Assembly (NCBI GenBank): GCA_035623335.1
Contig: DASPTQ010000308.1
Location: 19,111 to 83,110 of the forward strand
DNA length: 64,000 nucleotides
Direction of reading: 5' to 3'
Source: JAFAGX01 sp035623335
Lineage (GTDB): Bacteria > Acidobacteriota > Terriglobia > Terriglobales > Acidobacteriaceae
The notes under the pieces are model-generated. The model was not told where the DNA came from. It worked only from the letters and a program-made list of their open reading frames with translations, and made no database searches. Shown here in pieces: positions 8,128 to 17,110 of the stretch. Numbering within the stretch: the first letter of the stretch is position 1; every line of letters starts with the position of its first letter. Made by a program: the position numbers and the translations under genes.

Positions 8128-8949
8128 TCAGGTTCGCACTGCGATCACTTCCAGATACTCGGATGAGACCACGGTGAGCTCATCTCCTCCGCGATTATGA
8201 GCGGACCACAACGCCTCCAGCTCTTTACGGAGCCTCTGCGCGGCAGTTGTATCCAACGATGCGAAGGCGCGATTGCTGGGACCGTAGTACTGACGAAAGA
8301 ACTCTACCACTTCCGCTGGCGGGAAGGGGTAGGTGAAGCTGTACTGGCGTCGCGTCATCCTAAGATCCGAGACCCCGTGGCCCAATCGCTCGCGCACCAC
8401 AGCTTCATCGCCCCACAGCACTGGCGCTGGCATACCTGAGGGAGCGATGAACTGGGCAAAGGTTGTGAACATTTGTCCAACAAATCCTTCGCGCGTCCAA
8501 TTTCCCATGGCGATCGTGCCTCCTGGACTGCACACTCGCAACAGCTCGCGGGCTACGAGTTCCGGCCGCGGAGCAAACATGGCCCCGACCAGACTGGTCA
8601 CGACGTCAAAGCTGGCGTCATTCACGGGGAGCGCTTCGGCGTCACCTTCTATGAAGCGAGCGTTGAGACCTTCCGCCCTGGCGCGTGCCTGTGCACGCTG
8701 CACCAGGTTCGGCGCGATGTCCACGCCGGTAACGCGGACTCCATCCCGTGCCGCCCACAACGCGACTTGACCCGATCCGCAAGCCACATCGAGCAGCTGG
8801 CATCCCGCCGGAACATCGAGTTGTTCGTAGAAACTGCGCGCGCCTTGCTCCATATAGCGCGAGAAGCGGTCGTAGTCTCCAGCCATCCAGGTCTCTTTCA
8901 GCTTTATCTTCAGACTGTCGATTTCCGGTGCGATTGTAGTGGTGCTCAT
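8128..8949 (-). CDS. Class I SAM-dependent methyltransferase
   Basis: The start is placed at the ATG at 8949, because GAAGAGGAGGAAACC lies immediately upstream; an in-frame ATG 15 codons earlier has no such site. The 273-residue protein has the Methyltransf_11/25 pattern: motif I LDVACGSGQ at 53-61, an acidic end of strand 2 (VDIAP, about 76-80), motif II-like EGDAEALP, and a post-II strand around FDVVTSLVGAMF. Members methylate small molecules or quinones; the substrate is unknown. It is divergently transcribed from the AraC regulator at 9099, sharing a roughly 150-bp promoter region, which makes control by that regulator plausible. Downstream lies only non-coding DNA. Confidence 0.88.
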   Translation of the reverse strand: MSTTTIAPEIDSLKIKLKETWMAGDYDRFSRYMEQGARSFYEQLDVPAGCQLLDVACGSGQVALWAARDGVRVTGVDIAPNLVQRAQARARAEGLNARFIEGDAEALPVNDASFDVVTSLVGAMFAPRPELVARELLRVCSPGGTIAMGNWTREGFVGQMFTTFAQFIAPSGMPAPVLWGDEAVVRERLGHGVSDLRMTRRQYSFTYPFPPAEVVEFFRQYYGPSNRAFASLDTTAAQRLRKELEALWSAHNRGGDELTVVSSEYLEVIAVRT

Positions 8950-9098
8950 GGTTTCCTCCTCTTCAGTGCTACACCGAGGCTTACTATGCCCCACGATGGC
9001 TGCCGCTTACTTACCCGAACGTCCGGTTTTCTTGCTCGCGGCACTGTTACCGTGTGATGATTTGCTCAAGAGTCCGGAAAGGTTTACCGGGAGTCCTT

Positions 9099-10094
9099 GT
9101 GGATGTGCTTTCCGAAGTGTTGAAGGTAGTGAAGCTTCATGGGGCGATGTTTTACAACGGAGAATTCTCTTCCCCCTGGAGTGTCTGCTCACCGGCGTCT
9201 CGTACGGTTGCACCCTATCTGGCGCCCGGCGCGGGGCATGTCATCATCTATCATTTGCTCACCGAAGGCCACGCCTCGGCCCGGCTGGTCGATGGGGAAC
9301 GCATAGCGCTCGACGCCGGGGAGCTGGTGATCTTTCCCCATGGTGATTCCCACATCATCGAGAACGGCCCTCCCACCAAAACTGTGGATCTGGCGAAGGA
9401 ATTGGCTCGAATTGTTGCTCAGGGACTGAAGCTGTCGCGTCTCGGCGGCGGTGGAGAGATCACGAAATTCATTTGTGGCTTCATGGCATGCGACCCGCAA
9501 CTGAGCCAGGTCTTTCTTAGCGGATTGCCACCTGTGTTCAAAGTGAACATTCGCAACGCCGCGGGTAGATGGTTAGAAAATTCGATCCGCTTTTCCGTGA
9601 ATGAGGCTGACGCTTCTCGTGCTGGGGGAGAAGCAGTCTTGGCCAAACTCTCAGAGGTATTGTTCGTAGAAACACTGCGGATCTACATCGCGCGCCTTCC
9701 CCCTGACCAAACAGGGTGGCTAGCCTGCGCTCGCGACGCGGAGGTCGGAACAACGCTGGCACTCATGCACCGGAATCCTGCGCATCCGTGGACCATTGCT
9801 TCCTTGGCCAAAGAGGCGGGAGTGTCACGCTCGGTGCTCGCCGAGCGCTTTCGCCGCTACCTCAACGAGGCTCCTATGGCTTACCTCACGCGCTGGCGAC
9901 TTCAGTTGGGAGCTCAGATGTTGGACTCCACCAGTTTTTCGGTGGCACAGATCGCAGCCGAAGTGGGCTATGAGTCCGAAGCTGCTTTCAACCGTGCCTT
10001 CAAACGTGCGTTCCTCGTGCCTCCCGCACGTTTTCGCAGCCAATCGAGATCGGCTCATGCGACCAAGCGTGCAGCAAGGCCCGTCAGACACTAG
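9099..10094 (+). CDS. AraC-family transcriptional regulator with N-terminal cupin
   Basis: The GTG at 9099 (VDVLSEVLKVV) is preferred because related regulators begin there and GGGAG lies 5-6 bp upstream. An in-frame ATG at 9054 would add 15 residues. Residues 1-180 match the AraC cupin_6 ligand-binding domain (APGAGHVIIYHLLTEGHA, then LDAGELVIFPHGDSH). The C-terminal 100 residues hold two helix-turn-helix motifs: WTIASLAKEAGVSRSVLAERF and the second AraC signature around QIAAEVGYESEAAFNRAFKR. It probably controls the divergent methyltransferase, the alcohol dehydrogenase 140 bp downstream, or both. AraC-cupin/oxidoreductase pairs of this kind are common in soil bacteria. Effector unknown. 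Confidence 0.88.
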   Translation: MDVLSEVLKVVKLHGAMFYNGEFSSPWSVCSPASRTVAPYLAPGAGHVIIYHLLTEGHASARLVDGERIALDAGELVIFPHGDSHIIENGPPTKTVDLAKELARIVAQGLKLSRLGGGGEITKFICGFMACDPQLSQVFLSGLPPVFKVNIRNAAGRWLENSIRFSVNEADASRAGGEAVLAKLSEVLFVETLRIYIARLPPDQTGWLACARDAEVGTTLALMHRNPAHPWTIASLAKEAGVSRSVLAERFRRYLNEAPMAYLTRWRLQLGAQMLDSTSFSVAQIAAEVGYESEAAFNRAFKRAFLVPPARFRSQSRSAHATKRAARPVRH

Positions 10095-10236
10095 TTGGCA
10101 GCGGGAAGATGGCCACCACTAGAACCTGCGATTCCAACCTATCTATGTAGGGCCTGCGGCCGGCGAAATCTCAGGCAGACAAATCATGCACCGATGGCAA
10201 CAGCGCTCGCATCGAATCGCACTAGGGGGTAGCGTT

Positions 10237-11223
10237 ATGAAAGCCGCGGTCGTTCCCGCTGTGAGCAGTTCGTGGCAGGTCAAAGAGGTTCCGCAACCTC
10301 AACCCGGAACTAATCAAGTGCTGGTGAAGATGCATGCCAGTGGCATCTGCTACACCGACGTGCACGAAACACTCGGACACATTCCCGGCCAATTTCCTCG
10401 CATTCTAGGCCACGAGCCGGTTGGCGAGATCGTTGCCGTGGCTCCCGATGTCACCACACGGAAAGTGGGCGACCGCGTGGGCACGGCCTGGATTCAATCC
10501 ACGTGTGGACGTTGCGAATGGTGCCAGCGCGGCCGCAGGATGTTCTGCCCGTATCTGAGGGGCACAGGGCTGGATGTGCAGGGCGGTCACGCCGAGTACA
10601 TGTTGATGAATGCCGACGTCACCTACCTGATTCCCGAAAAGGTTTCTTACGAGCAAGCAGCCCCGATCTTTTGCGCCGGTTATACCGTCTATAGCGGGCT
10701 CCGCTGGGCCGATCCCCAGCCGCACGAGCGCGTCGCCGTGCTCGGGATCGGGGGGCTTGGGCACTTGGCAGTGCAATACGCGAAAGCTGCGGGCTTCGTG
10801 ACGATCGCCATTTCTCGCTCCCCCGATAAAGACAAGATGATCCGCGATCTCGGTGCGGATGAGGTTGTCCGCGATGGCAAGAGCTTGGCTGCGGCGGGTG
10901 GTGCGGACGTGATCCTGAGCACCTCCAATTCAACCAGGTCGATGATAGACAGCATTCAGGGGTTGCGGCCGGACGGCCGACTCGTCGCTATGGGCGTTGA
11001 CGCAGAGCCGCTTTCCGTTTCGTTGACGGATCTTATCTTGAAGCGCATTCGGATCATCGGCAGCCAGCAAAACGGCCCTGAGTATCTCTTCGAAGCGCTG
11101 GATTTCGTAGCGCAGGGAAAAGTTAAGACGATGACCGAGACGTACCCATTGGCAGAGGCACCGAAGGCGTACGAGCGGGTTGCGGAGGGCAAGGCCCGGT
11201 TCCGCGCCGTCCTCACCATGTAA
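10237..11223 (+). CDS. Zinc-dependent alcohol dehydrogenase
   Basis: The ATG at 10237 (MKAAVVPAVSS) is chosen because an AGGGGGT ribosome site lies upstream and family members begin with this strand. The 328-residue protein is a class I-type MDR alcohol dehydrogenase. Catalytic zinc ligands are C38 (GICYTDVH) and H59-E60 (GHEPVGE), with a further cysteine in IFCAGYTVY. Structural zinc is bound by C90, C93, C96 and C104 (CGRCEWCQRGRRMFC). The NAD(P) Rossmann motif is GIGGLGHLAVQYAKA. It oxidises primary alcohols or reduces aldehydes. It lies downstream of the AraC regulator in the same direction and just before the broken CMD gene, so the three probably formed one redox/detoxification unit. 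Confidence 0.92.
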   Translation: MKAAVVPAVSSSWQVKEVPQPQPGTNQVLVKMHASGICYTDVHETLGHIPGQFPRILGHEPVGEIVAVAPDVTTRKVGDRVGTAWIQSTCGRCEWCQRGRRMFCPYLRGTGLDVQGGHAEYMLMNADVTYLIPEKVSYEQAAPIFCAGYTVYSGLRWADPQPHERVAVLGIGGLGHLAVQYAKAAGFVTIAISRSPDKDKMIRDLGADEVVRDGKSLAAAGGADVILSTSNSTRSMIDSIQGLRPDGRLVAMGVDAEPLSVSLTDLILKRIRIIGSQQNGPEYLFEALDFVAQGKVKTMTETYPLAEAPKAYERVAEGKARFRAVLTM

Positions 11224-11329
11224 CCGCCGATTCCGTGGGCATTACTTAATCCTAGCGTGCACGGCAAGCGCGACAGGCAAGTTCAGAACTCAACGAGATC
11301 ACGGTACCTTCTGTCTCCCCACGCAATGA

Positions 11330-11850
11330 GGCGAGGTACGTCGTCCTCAGACCACCACACCGAGCGAGATTTCCGAGATCATCACGCATCTCGCGTTTTA
11401 CTCGGGCTGGGGGAATGCGATATCGGCCGCGGCCGGTGCGAAAGATGTCTTCGCCCGGCGCAAGATCGGAACCGACCGACTGCCAGTAGCTTCGCCCACG
11501 CCTCTTCCACTCGATGAGGCAGCCGAGGCCAAACGCGTCGCCAGTGTCGAGCAACAGTTCGGCACCGTGGCCCCAGGAATCCTCGAGTACACCACCGACG
11601 TCTTGTTCCGCGACTTGTGGCTTCGTCCGGACTTTGCGCCGCGGGATCGAGCTTAGTGACGGTCAGCGCGCTCATTGCATGCGGCCAAGCCGCGCAAATC
11701 ATTTACCACCTCAAGCGAGCGATGGATTGCGGACTGACACAGCAGCAGGCTGCGGAAGTTATCACGCATCTGGCCTTCTACGCCGGGTGGCCAAACGCCT
11801 TCTCAGCCCTGCCGGTAGCAAAGGATGTGTTCGAAAAGCGCTCTCGCTAG
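11330..11850 (+). pseudogene. Carboxymuconolactone decarboxylase-family gene, 5'-truncated and frameshifted
   Basis: Two frames together encode most of a tandem-CMD protein. The first frame (11330-11656) reads ISEIITHLAFYSGWGNAISA, then ends DLWLRPDFAPRDRA-stop. The next frame resumes exactly there as SLVTVSALIACGQAAQIIYH and finishes AGWPNAFSALPVAKDVFEKR at 11850. One missing base near 11650 (CGA-GC instead of CGA-AGC) would restore the expected RDRSLVTVSAL junction. The N-terminal first half-domain is also missing: a TGA at 11327 closes the frame and no start codon or homologous sequence precedes it. This is therefore a decayed gene, unless the indel is an assembly error. CMD proteins are AhpD-like antioxidant or decarboxylase enzymes and often accompany AraC/oxidoreductase genes, as here. 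Confidence 0.75.
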
Positions 11851-11930
11851 CCTGCGGTTGGAGAGATCCAAATACCGGCCATTACCACGGACACTCAAAC
11901 CTATTCAGACAGTGTAAGTTGCTTAATATA

Positions 11931-13172
11931 ATGATGTTTGATATGGCCCAAAATGAGGACACAGGAGCGGACATCTCCAAGGCCAAGGATGGGGGCGAGC
12001 CGGTCTCCCAGATGGAGCCGCTGTTGGTCGGTGCCCGCCATCGGGGAAAGCTGACAGACCTAGCTCTCGAGTTGGCCTTGAAGGCAGCGGGCTTCCGGCG
12101 CAGCCTGCCCGAGAGCATGCTGAGATCGCTGGTCGACCTGGTGCGGGTGGCGAACAGTTACTACAGCAATCTGATCGAAGGCCACGACACGCAACCCATC
12201 GATATTGAGCGGGCGTTAAGAAATGATTACAGCCAGGATCGCTACAAACGCGACCTTCAGTTGGAAGCCAAGGCGCATATCGCCGTTCAGGAGTGGATCG
12301 ATCTAGGTGGGTTGCGAGGACGTGTCACGAGCACCGACGGCATCCTCGAGATACAACGGCGTTTTTGCAGCCTTTTGCCCGAAAATCTTCTTTGGGTTGG
12401 GGATCCCGAAACGAAGGAACGGTTCCGGGTCCAGGCCGGAGAAACCCGCAAGCGAGATGTGCTGGGGACGACGCGCTTTGCCGTCAGTGCCGGCGCGGTA
12501 CCTCGCTTTCTCGCTCGCTTCGCAGAGGTGTACGGGGCGGTGAACAAAACCGATTCCGTCCTTGCGGCGGCGACAGCGCACCACCGATTGCTCTGGATTC
12601 AACCATTTCTAGATGGAAATGGTCGCGTGGCACGTCTCATGTCTCATGCCATGTTGCTCGAAAGTTTGGACACGGGCGCCGTTTGGTCGGTGGCGAGAGG
12701 GTTGGCGCGGAGTGTCGACACCTACAAACGTCACCTCGAAGCGTGCGACCAGCCGCGTCGCAATGATCTGGACGGCCGCGGTCAACTGAGCGAGGAAGCT
12801 CTGGCGGCCTTTGCAGAGTTTTTCTTCGGTATCTGTATCGACCAGGTCGACTTCATGGAAGGGTTGTTTCAGCCGGATCGCCTGCGCACGCGCATCCGGG
12901 TGTGGGCTGAGGAAGAAATTCGTCTGGGTAAGCTCCCGGCGAAATCGGAGAGCATTCTGGAAGCCATTCTGTCCCGAGGGGAATTGCTCCGCCGTGACGC
13001 GGCAGTCGTTGTGAATACGAGCGATCGACAGGCGAGGAGGATTGTCTCCGTGCTGCTCGATCACGGCGTGCTGACCTCGGAAAGTCCGCGCTCGCCGCTG
13101 CGGCTCGTGTTTCCCGCTCATCTGGCTTCCCTCTGGATGCCAGGATTGTTTCCGGAGCGGAAGGCTTCGTAA
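11931..13172 (+). CDS. Fic-domain protein with catalytic His replaced by Gln
   Basis: The coding region begins at one of three in-frame ATGs (11931, 11934, 11943); upstream codons overlap the CMD remnant in another frame. The protein (about 413 residues) has a class II inhibitory helix motif SNLIEG (79-84, S/TxxxE-G), a Fic core and a C-terminal winged-helix-like segment (RRDAAVVVNTSDRQARRIVS). Fic enzymes normally transfer AMP or another nucleotide moiety using HPFxDGNGR. Here the loop reads WIQPFLDGNGRVAR, so the catalytic histidine is Q224 (codon CAA at 12600-12602), while the anion-binding and Arg residues remain. The frame is intact over 1.2 kb, so this does not look like general decay. 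Catalysis by the normal mechanism is not expected. Length and domain order match common DUF4172-less Fic/helix-turn-helix proteins. Confidence 0.88.
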   Translation: MMFDMAQNEDTGADISKAKDGGEPVSQMEPLLVGARHRGKLTDLALELALKAAGFRRSLPESMLRSLVDLVRVANSYYSNLIEGHDTQPIDIERALRNDYSQDRYKRDLQLEAKAHIAVQEWIDLGGLRGRVTSTDGILEIQRRFCSLLPENLLWVGDPETKERFRVQAGETRKRDVLGTTRFAVSAGAVPRFLARFAEVYGAVNKTDSVLAAATAHHRLLWIQPFLDGNGRVARLMSHAMLLESLDTGAVWSVARGLARSVDTYKRHLEACDQPRRNDLDGRGQLSEEALAAFAEFFFGICIDQVDFMEGLFQPDRLRTRIRVWAEEEIRLGKLPAKSESILEAILSRGELLRRDAAVVVNTSDRQARRIVSVLLDHGVLTSESPRSPLRLVFPAHLASLWMPGLFPERKAS

Positions 13173-13221
13173 GAGAAGGAAATTGCGGCATTGCACCCGA
13201 GCGTTGGCCTGGCCCTTCTGC

Positions 13222-13473
13222 GAAAACGAGCTGCGGTTTCGTCGAGGTCGCGCGGCTTTTCATAGATCCCACCATCCCTTGAAACCACGGCGCCCGGGCA
13301 ATCGGCGGCAACTTTCCAGGCTTTGGCTTCAGCGAGCTGGCGAGTGAGCTCGACGGGATTATCGTGGCGAATGGATTTTTCATGATGCAGCTGGGACGGG
13401 TTTCGTATCTGAGGCCGAGGAGGTCGAGGGCGCGTTTGCGAAAGGGAGATTCTGAGGCAAGGACAAGTCTCAT
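13222..13473 (-). pseudogene. Maf-family nucleotide pyrophosphatase gene remnant
   Basis: From an ATG at 13473 the minus strand encodes MRLVLASESPFRKRALDLLG and LRYETRPS, the characteristic SxSPRR-like N-terminus of Maf/YhdE proteins, which hydrolyse non-canonical nucleotides. Near 13380 the homologous frame shifts and continues IRHDNPVELTRQLAEAKAW and AADCPGAVV, then GGIYEKPRDLDETAARF. About eight residues expected between CPGAVV and the IYEKP block are missing, and the C-terminal half of the protein is absent. An internal deletion plus a frameshift plus truncation make this a true pseudogene. It overlaps nothing and lies convergent to the Fic gene. Confidence 0.7.
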
Positions 13474-13980
13474 GGCGGCGCCTGTCCGGAAGGGATCAGT
13501 GAGGATAAATTTTGCTCTAAAACGCAACGGGCAAGAGAGGTTCAAATCGACAGGCCCGCGGTTGCAGGACCGAACGCGCGAGAAGAGTCCTAGGCCTGCT
13601 TGATTTGGAATGATCGGTTGGGAAGTGATCAGCCACGACCACAAATGCGGTCGCCACTTAACCTTCAACTAACCCTGGGGCCGGCTCTAATGTTTGCACT
13701 GACACAAAATGAAAGTTGGGCGTCCGAAATTTTTAACGAGGATTTGCCGACCCTACCGGGGAAACTCGCAGTGGCATTTAACTTAGCAAACCTCTGGGGG
13801 AGTTCGTAGGTGGGAGCTTCCGACTGCGGATCTTGCCTTGTCGAACCGGGTCCTCAAACCACTGCATGTACCTGAAGCCTCCAAGGATCCGTCGGGCAAT
13901 GGTGTCACTTGGACTCTATTAAGCGATGTTGGGGCCGCGGCAGTTGTGTCAAGCGAGATGCCAAGCTCGTAGCCAGCTCA
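13474..13980. other. Intergenic region with no recognisable gene
   Basis: About 500 bp between the Maf remnant and the end of the glucosidase gene. The short open frames (for example 13600-13809) lack recognisable motifs or ribosome sites. Confidence 0.5.
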
Positions 13981-16767
13981 TCACCCGGCCTTCAAGTCAC
14001 TGCTCCAGGCCGATTCCGTCTCGACAATCGCGGCCTTCACACCGAGTTCGATCACCTCTTGTGCGGTGGTGGTGGCAAACGTGTGCAGCACGCGGGCAAC
14101 GATGCCTGTCCAGCCGGTTTGATGGCTCGCTCCAATCCCAGCTCCGTTGTCCCCGTGGAAATATTCATAAAAGAGCACCAGATCACGCCAGTGCGGGTCT
14201 TCCTGAAACTTCCGTGTGCCCCCGTGAACCGGGCGCCGACCATTGCTGTCCTTGAGAAAGATAGTCACCAAGCGTCGCGCGATCTCCTCGGCGACTTGAT
14301 AGAGGTTCATGCGCCGCCCGGAGCCCGTCGGACATTCAACGGTTAAAGCATCGCCATAGTAGGTGTAATAATTCACCAGAGCACGCAGGATCAGTATGTT
14401 GACCGGCATCCAGACCGGCCCGCGCCAGTTCGAGTTACCACCGAACATGCCGGCATCGGACTCCGCCGGTAGATAGGAAACCTTATATTCGTGGTCGCCC
14501 GTGCGGAACACATAGGGATGTTCGGCGTGGTAGCGCGACAGGGAGCGAATACCGTGAGGACTCAGAAACTCGTTTTCGTCCAGCATGATCTTGAGAACCC
14601 GGCGAAGCTTGCTTTCGTCCAGAACAGAAAAGAGGCGGCGGCCGCCAACTCCGACTTCGGTCGGGTCATGAAACGCGGCACACAGCTCGGGACGAGCATC
14701 CATGAACCGCTGGAAACGCTCAGTGACTTGAGGAAGTTTGTCGAACAGTCTTGGTTCAAAAGGTGTGGCCGCGCACAGGGGCAGCAAGCCCACCATCGAC
14801 CGAACCTTAAGGCGCTCGACCTCGCCGTTGGGCAGCCGTAGCACATCATAGAAAAAGCCGTCCTCCTCGTCCCACATGCCGCCCCCACCTACTTGCACGA
14901 GCGATGACGTGATCCACGCGTCGTGTTCCAGGAACTTGAGGACCATGTCCGCATAGTCGTCATCAATCATCGCGAGTTCGCTGGTGATTTCCAGCATGTT
15001 GTCGGCGAAGAGCGCCATCCAGGCGGTTCCATCGGCCTGTTCCAGGTAACCCCCGGTGGGCAGTGATTTGCTGCGATCAAACACACCTATGTTGTCCAAT
15101 CCCAGAAAACCACCCTCGAAGACGTTGCGCCCGGTTCGGTCTTTGCGGTTAACCCACCAGGTGAAGTTCATGACTAGCTTTCGAAAACACTTCTTCAGCC
15201 ATCTGACGTCCCCCACCCCATGCTTCAACTTCTCAATGCGATACAAGGAGATGACGGCCCAAGCATGCACGGGTGGATTAACGTCACTGAAGCTCCACTC
15301 GTAGGCTGGGATCTGGCCGTTGGGGTGCAAGTAGCGCTCACTCAGCATCAACCCCAACTGATCCTTAGCGAAATCCAGATCCACCAGGGACAGGGCGAGC
15401 GCATGGAAGGCGAGGTCCCACGCCGCGTACCAGGGGTACTCCCACTTGTCCGGCATGGAGAGAATGTCTCCGTTGTACATGTGGGACCAATGATTGTTCC
15501 GGGGCTGGGTCTTGTGGGTCACCCTGAGAGGATCGAAACCTCGCTCTAACAACCACCTATCCACGTCGTAGAAGTAGAACTGCTTGCTCCAAAGCATGCC
15601 CGCCAGGGCCTGGCGCATCACGTTGGCCGCATCCTCCGCCAGATTGGACGGGATGACCGAGGCATAGAACTCGTCGGCCTCTCTCAGACGGACAGCCAGG
15701 GTATCGGCAAAGGCTTGCCCGAAGGGGAAGGGATCGCCCTCGAGTTTTACGCCTCGGTCGGCGGCTAGTTGCTTGCTAAGCCTCAGACGCACTATCGCCG
15801 ACTCTCCGGGGCCGACCGCCAGCCGGTAGTGGGCCGCGACCTTGGTGCCGTGCCGGTCGGGGTTTACCGCCTCCTGGCGGTCGTGGACCACGTAGTTGTT
15901 GATGCCGTCTTTTACGTAGGGGCTGGCATTGGGCTGGTTAAATAGCCGCTCGTTGTTGGTTTCATTCTCGGTAAAGAGCAAAGGTACATCACCGTCGCAA
16001 TACAGGTAGTAGGCGCCGAGCACGGGGTGGGTTACGGCAACCGCCGTGGTGCCGACTGGTCCTTCGATCTGCTGGAGCGTAGGTTTCTCGTCAGGGTTAG
16101 CCGGCCGCAACGCCCAGTCGTTGCGAAACCAGAGCGTCGGTAGCAGATGCAGTTCTGCCGCCTCTGAACCCCGGTTGGCCGCCGTGATCTGCACTAAGAT
16201 GTCTTCCGGGCCGCCCTTGGCGTACTCCACAAACACGTCAAAATAGCGATCGCCATCAAAAATGCCTGTGTCGAGCAGTTCGTACTCAAATTCATTGCGG
16301 GTACGGCGACGGTTCGTCTCGAGCAGGTCATTGTAGGGATAAGCCGCCTGAGGATATTTGTACAAGTACTTCATGTAGGAGTGGGTGGGTGTGCTATCCA
16401 GGTAGAAGTAGTACTCCTTTACGTCCTCGCCATGATTCCCTTCGCTGTTCGTCAGCCCGAAGAGACGCTCCTTGAGGATGGGGTCCTTCCCGTTCCAAAG
16501 CGCTAAGGCGAAGCACAGCCGCTGCTTGTCGTCGGAGATTCCAGCCAGGCCATCCTCACCCCAGCGGTAGGCACGAGAACGGGCCTGGTCGTGAGTGAAG
16601 TAGTCCCAGGCGTCACCATTGTCACTGTAGTCTTCGCGCACTGTGCCCCATTGCCGCTCGCTCAGGTAGGGTCCCCATTTTTTCCACGGGACACCGGACT
16701 TGTGGGTCTCCTCTAGTCGCCTATGCTCAGGTGTTTCGGTCGATGGGTGGGAGAGTGTCTGGCTCAT
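13981..16767 (-). CDS. GH63-like glucosidase (mannosyl-oligosaccharide glucosidase type)
   Basis: A large 928-residue protein with an ATG at 16767 after GAGGTTTACGACA. There is no signal peptide, so it is probably cytoplasmic. It matches the bacterial GH63/MGH1-like group: N-terminal WKKWGPYLSERQWGTVREDY and DGLAGISDDKQRLCFALALW, then a beta-sandwich region with YFDVFVEYAKGGPEDILVQI, and a C-terminal (alpha/alpha)6 barrel with NNHWSHMYNGDILSMPDKWE, YPWYAAWDLAFHALAL and NSNWRGPVWMPVNILILRAL. The acidic residues in the AWDLAFH and EWSFSDVNPPVHAW blocks are likely catalytic candidates. Related enzymes cleave alpha-glucosidic bonds in trehalose-, mannosylglycerate- or glucosylglycerate-type compatible solutes or oligosaccharides. 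It stands alone; the aldo/keto reductase at 17111 is divergent. Confidence 0.87.
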   Translation of the reverse strand: MSQTLSHPSTETPEHRRLEETHKSGVPWKKWGPYLSERQWGTVREDYSDNGDAWDYFTHDQARSRAYRWGEDGLAGISDDKQRLCFALALWNGKDPILKERLFGLTNSEGNHGEDVKEYYFYLDSTPTHSYMKYLYKYPQAAYPYNDLLETNRRRTRNEFEYELLDTGIFDGDRYFDVFVEYAKGGPEDILVQITAANRGSEAAELHLLPTLWFRNDWALRPANPDEKPTLQQIEGPVGTTAVAVTHPVLGAYYLYCDGDVPLLFTENETNNERLFNQPNASPYVKDGINNYVVHDRQEAVNPDRHGTKVAAHYRLAVGPGESAIVRLRLSKQLAADRGVKLEGDPFPFGQAFADTLAVRLREADEFYASVIPSNLAEDAANVMRQALAGMLWSKQFYFYDVDRWLLERGFDPLRVTHKTQPRNNHWSHMYNGDILSMPDKWEYPWYAAWDLAFHALALSLVDLDFAKDQLGLMLSERYLHPNGQIPAYEWSFSDVNPPVHAWAVISLYRIEKLKHGVGDVRWLKKCFRKLVMNFTWWVNRKDRTGRNVFEGGFLGLDNIGVFDRSKSLPTGGYLEQADGTAWMALFADNMLEITSELAMIDDDYADMVLKFLEHDAWITSSLVQVGGGGMWDEEDGFFYDVLRLPNGEVERLKVRSMVGLLPLCAATPFEPRLFDKLPQVTERFQRFMDARPELCAAFHDPTEVGVGGRRLFSVLDESKLRRVLKIMLDENEFLSPHGIRSLSRYHAEHPYVFRTGDHEYKVSYLPAESDAGMFGGNSNWRGPVWMPVNILILRALVNYYTYYGDALTVECPTGSGRRMNLYQVAEEIARRLVTIFLKDSNGRRPVHGGTRKFQEDPHWRDLVLFYEYFHGDNGAGIGASHQTGWTGIVARVLHTFATTTAQEVIELGVKAAIVETESAWSSDLKAG

Positions 16768-17110
16768 TGTCGTAAACCTCGCGCACTACTTTATCTGGTT
16801 GCGCAGCCAGTCTGTCATAATTAAGACGCTTGGCTTGAAGGTGGAACTGACAGAATTGACAGTAAGTTGCCAGCCAACCAACTGAGATCATGAGAGCTTA
16901 TTTGAGGTTTGAATCGTCGTCCACAGGTGTCTCACGCCTCGCCGCCGATTGCGGCGCGAAAGTTTACCACTGAATCAAAGAGATGACGGTTGCTTGCTCG
17001 CTTCCATGATCCCTCTCGCTCTGTTGCGGCCTCTGGGCCTAGCGTATGCTACCCAATCAGGCCTCGTTTCTCATCATTCAGCTCTTAGCCGTGCGTCCGA
17101 GGAGTAAGCC
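16768..17110. other. Divergent promoter region of glucosidase and aldo/keto reductase
   Basis: About 340 bp without a gene. It must hold the promoters of both flanking divergent genes. No convincing operator dyad was seen. Confidence 0.45.

Noticed and set aside
11514..11930. In-frame N-terminal extension of the Fic gene
   Set aside because: It overlaps the CMD remnant in a different frame and has low-complexity, non-homologous composition; the Fic protein starts at 11931-11943.
12853..13668. 271-codon minus-strand frame
   Set aside because: Only the small part beginning at 13473 is homologous to Maf; the rest is antisense to the Fic gene or intergenic.
13600..13809. 69-codon plus-strand frame
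   Set aside because: No ribosome site, signal or domain; most likely chance in non-coding DNA.
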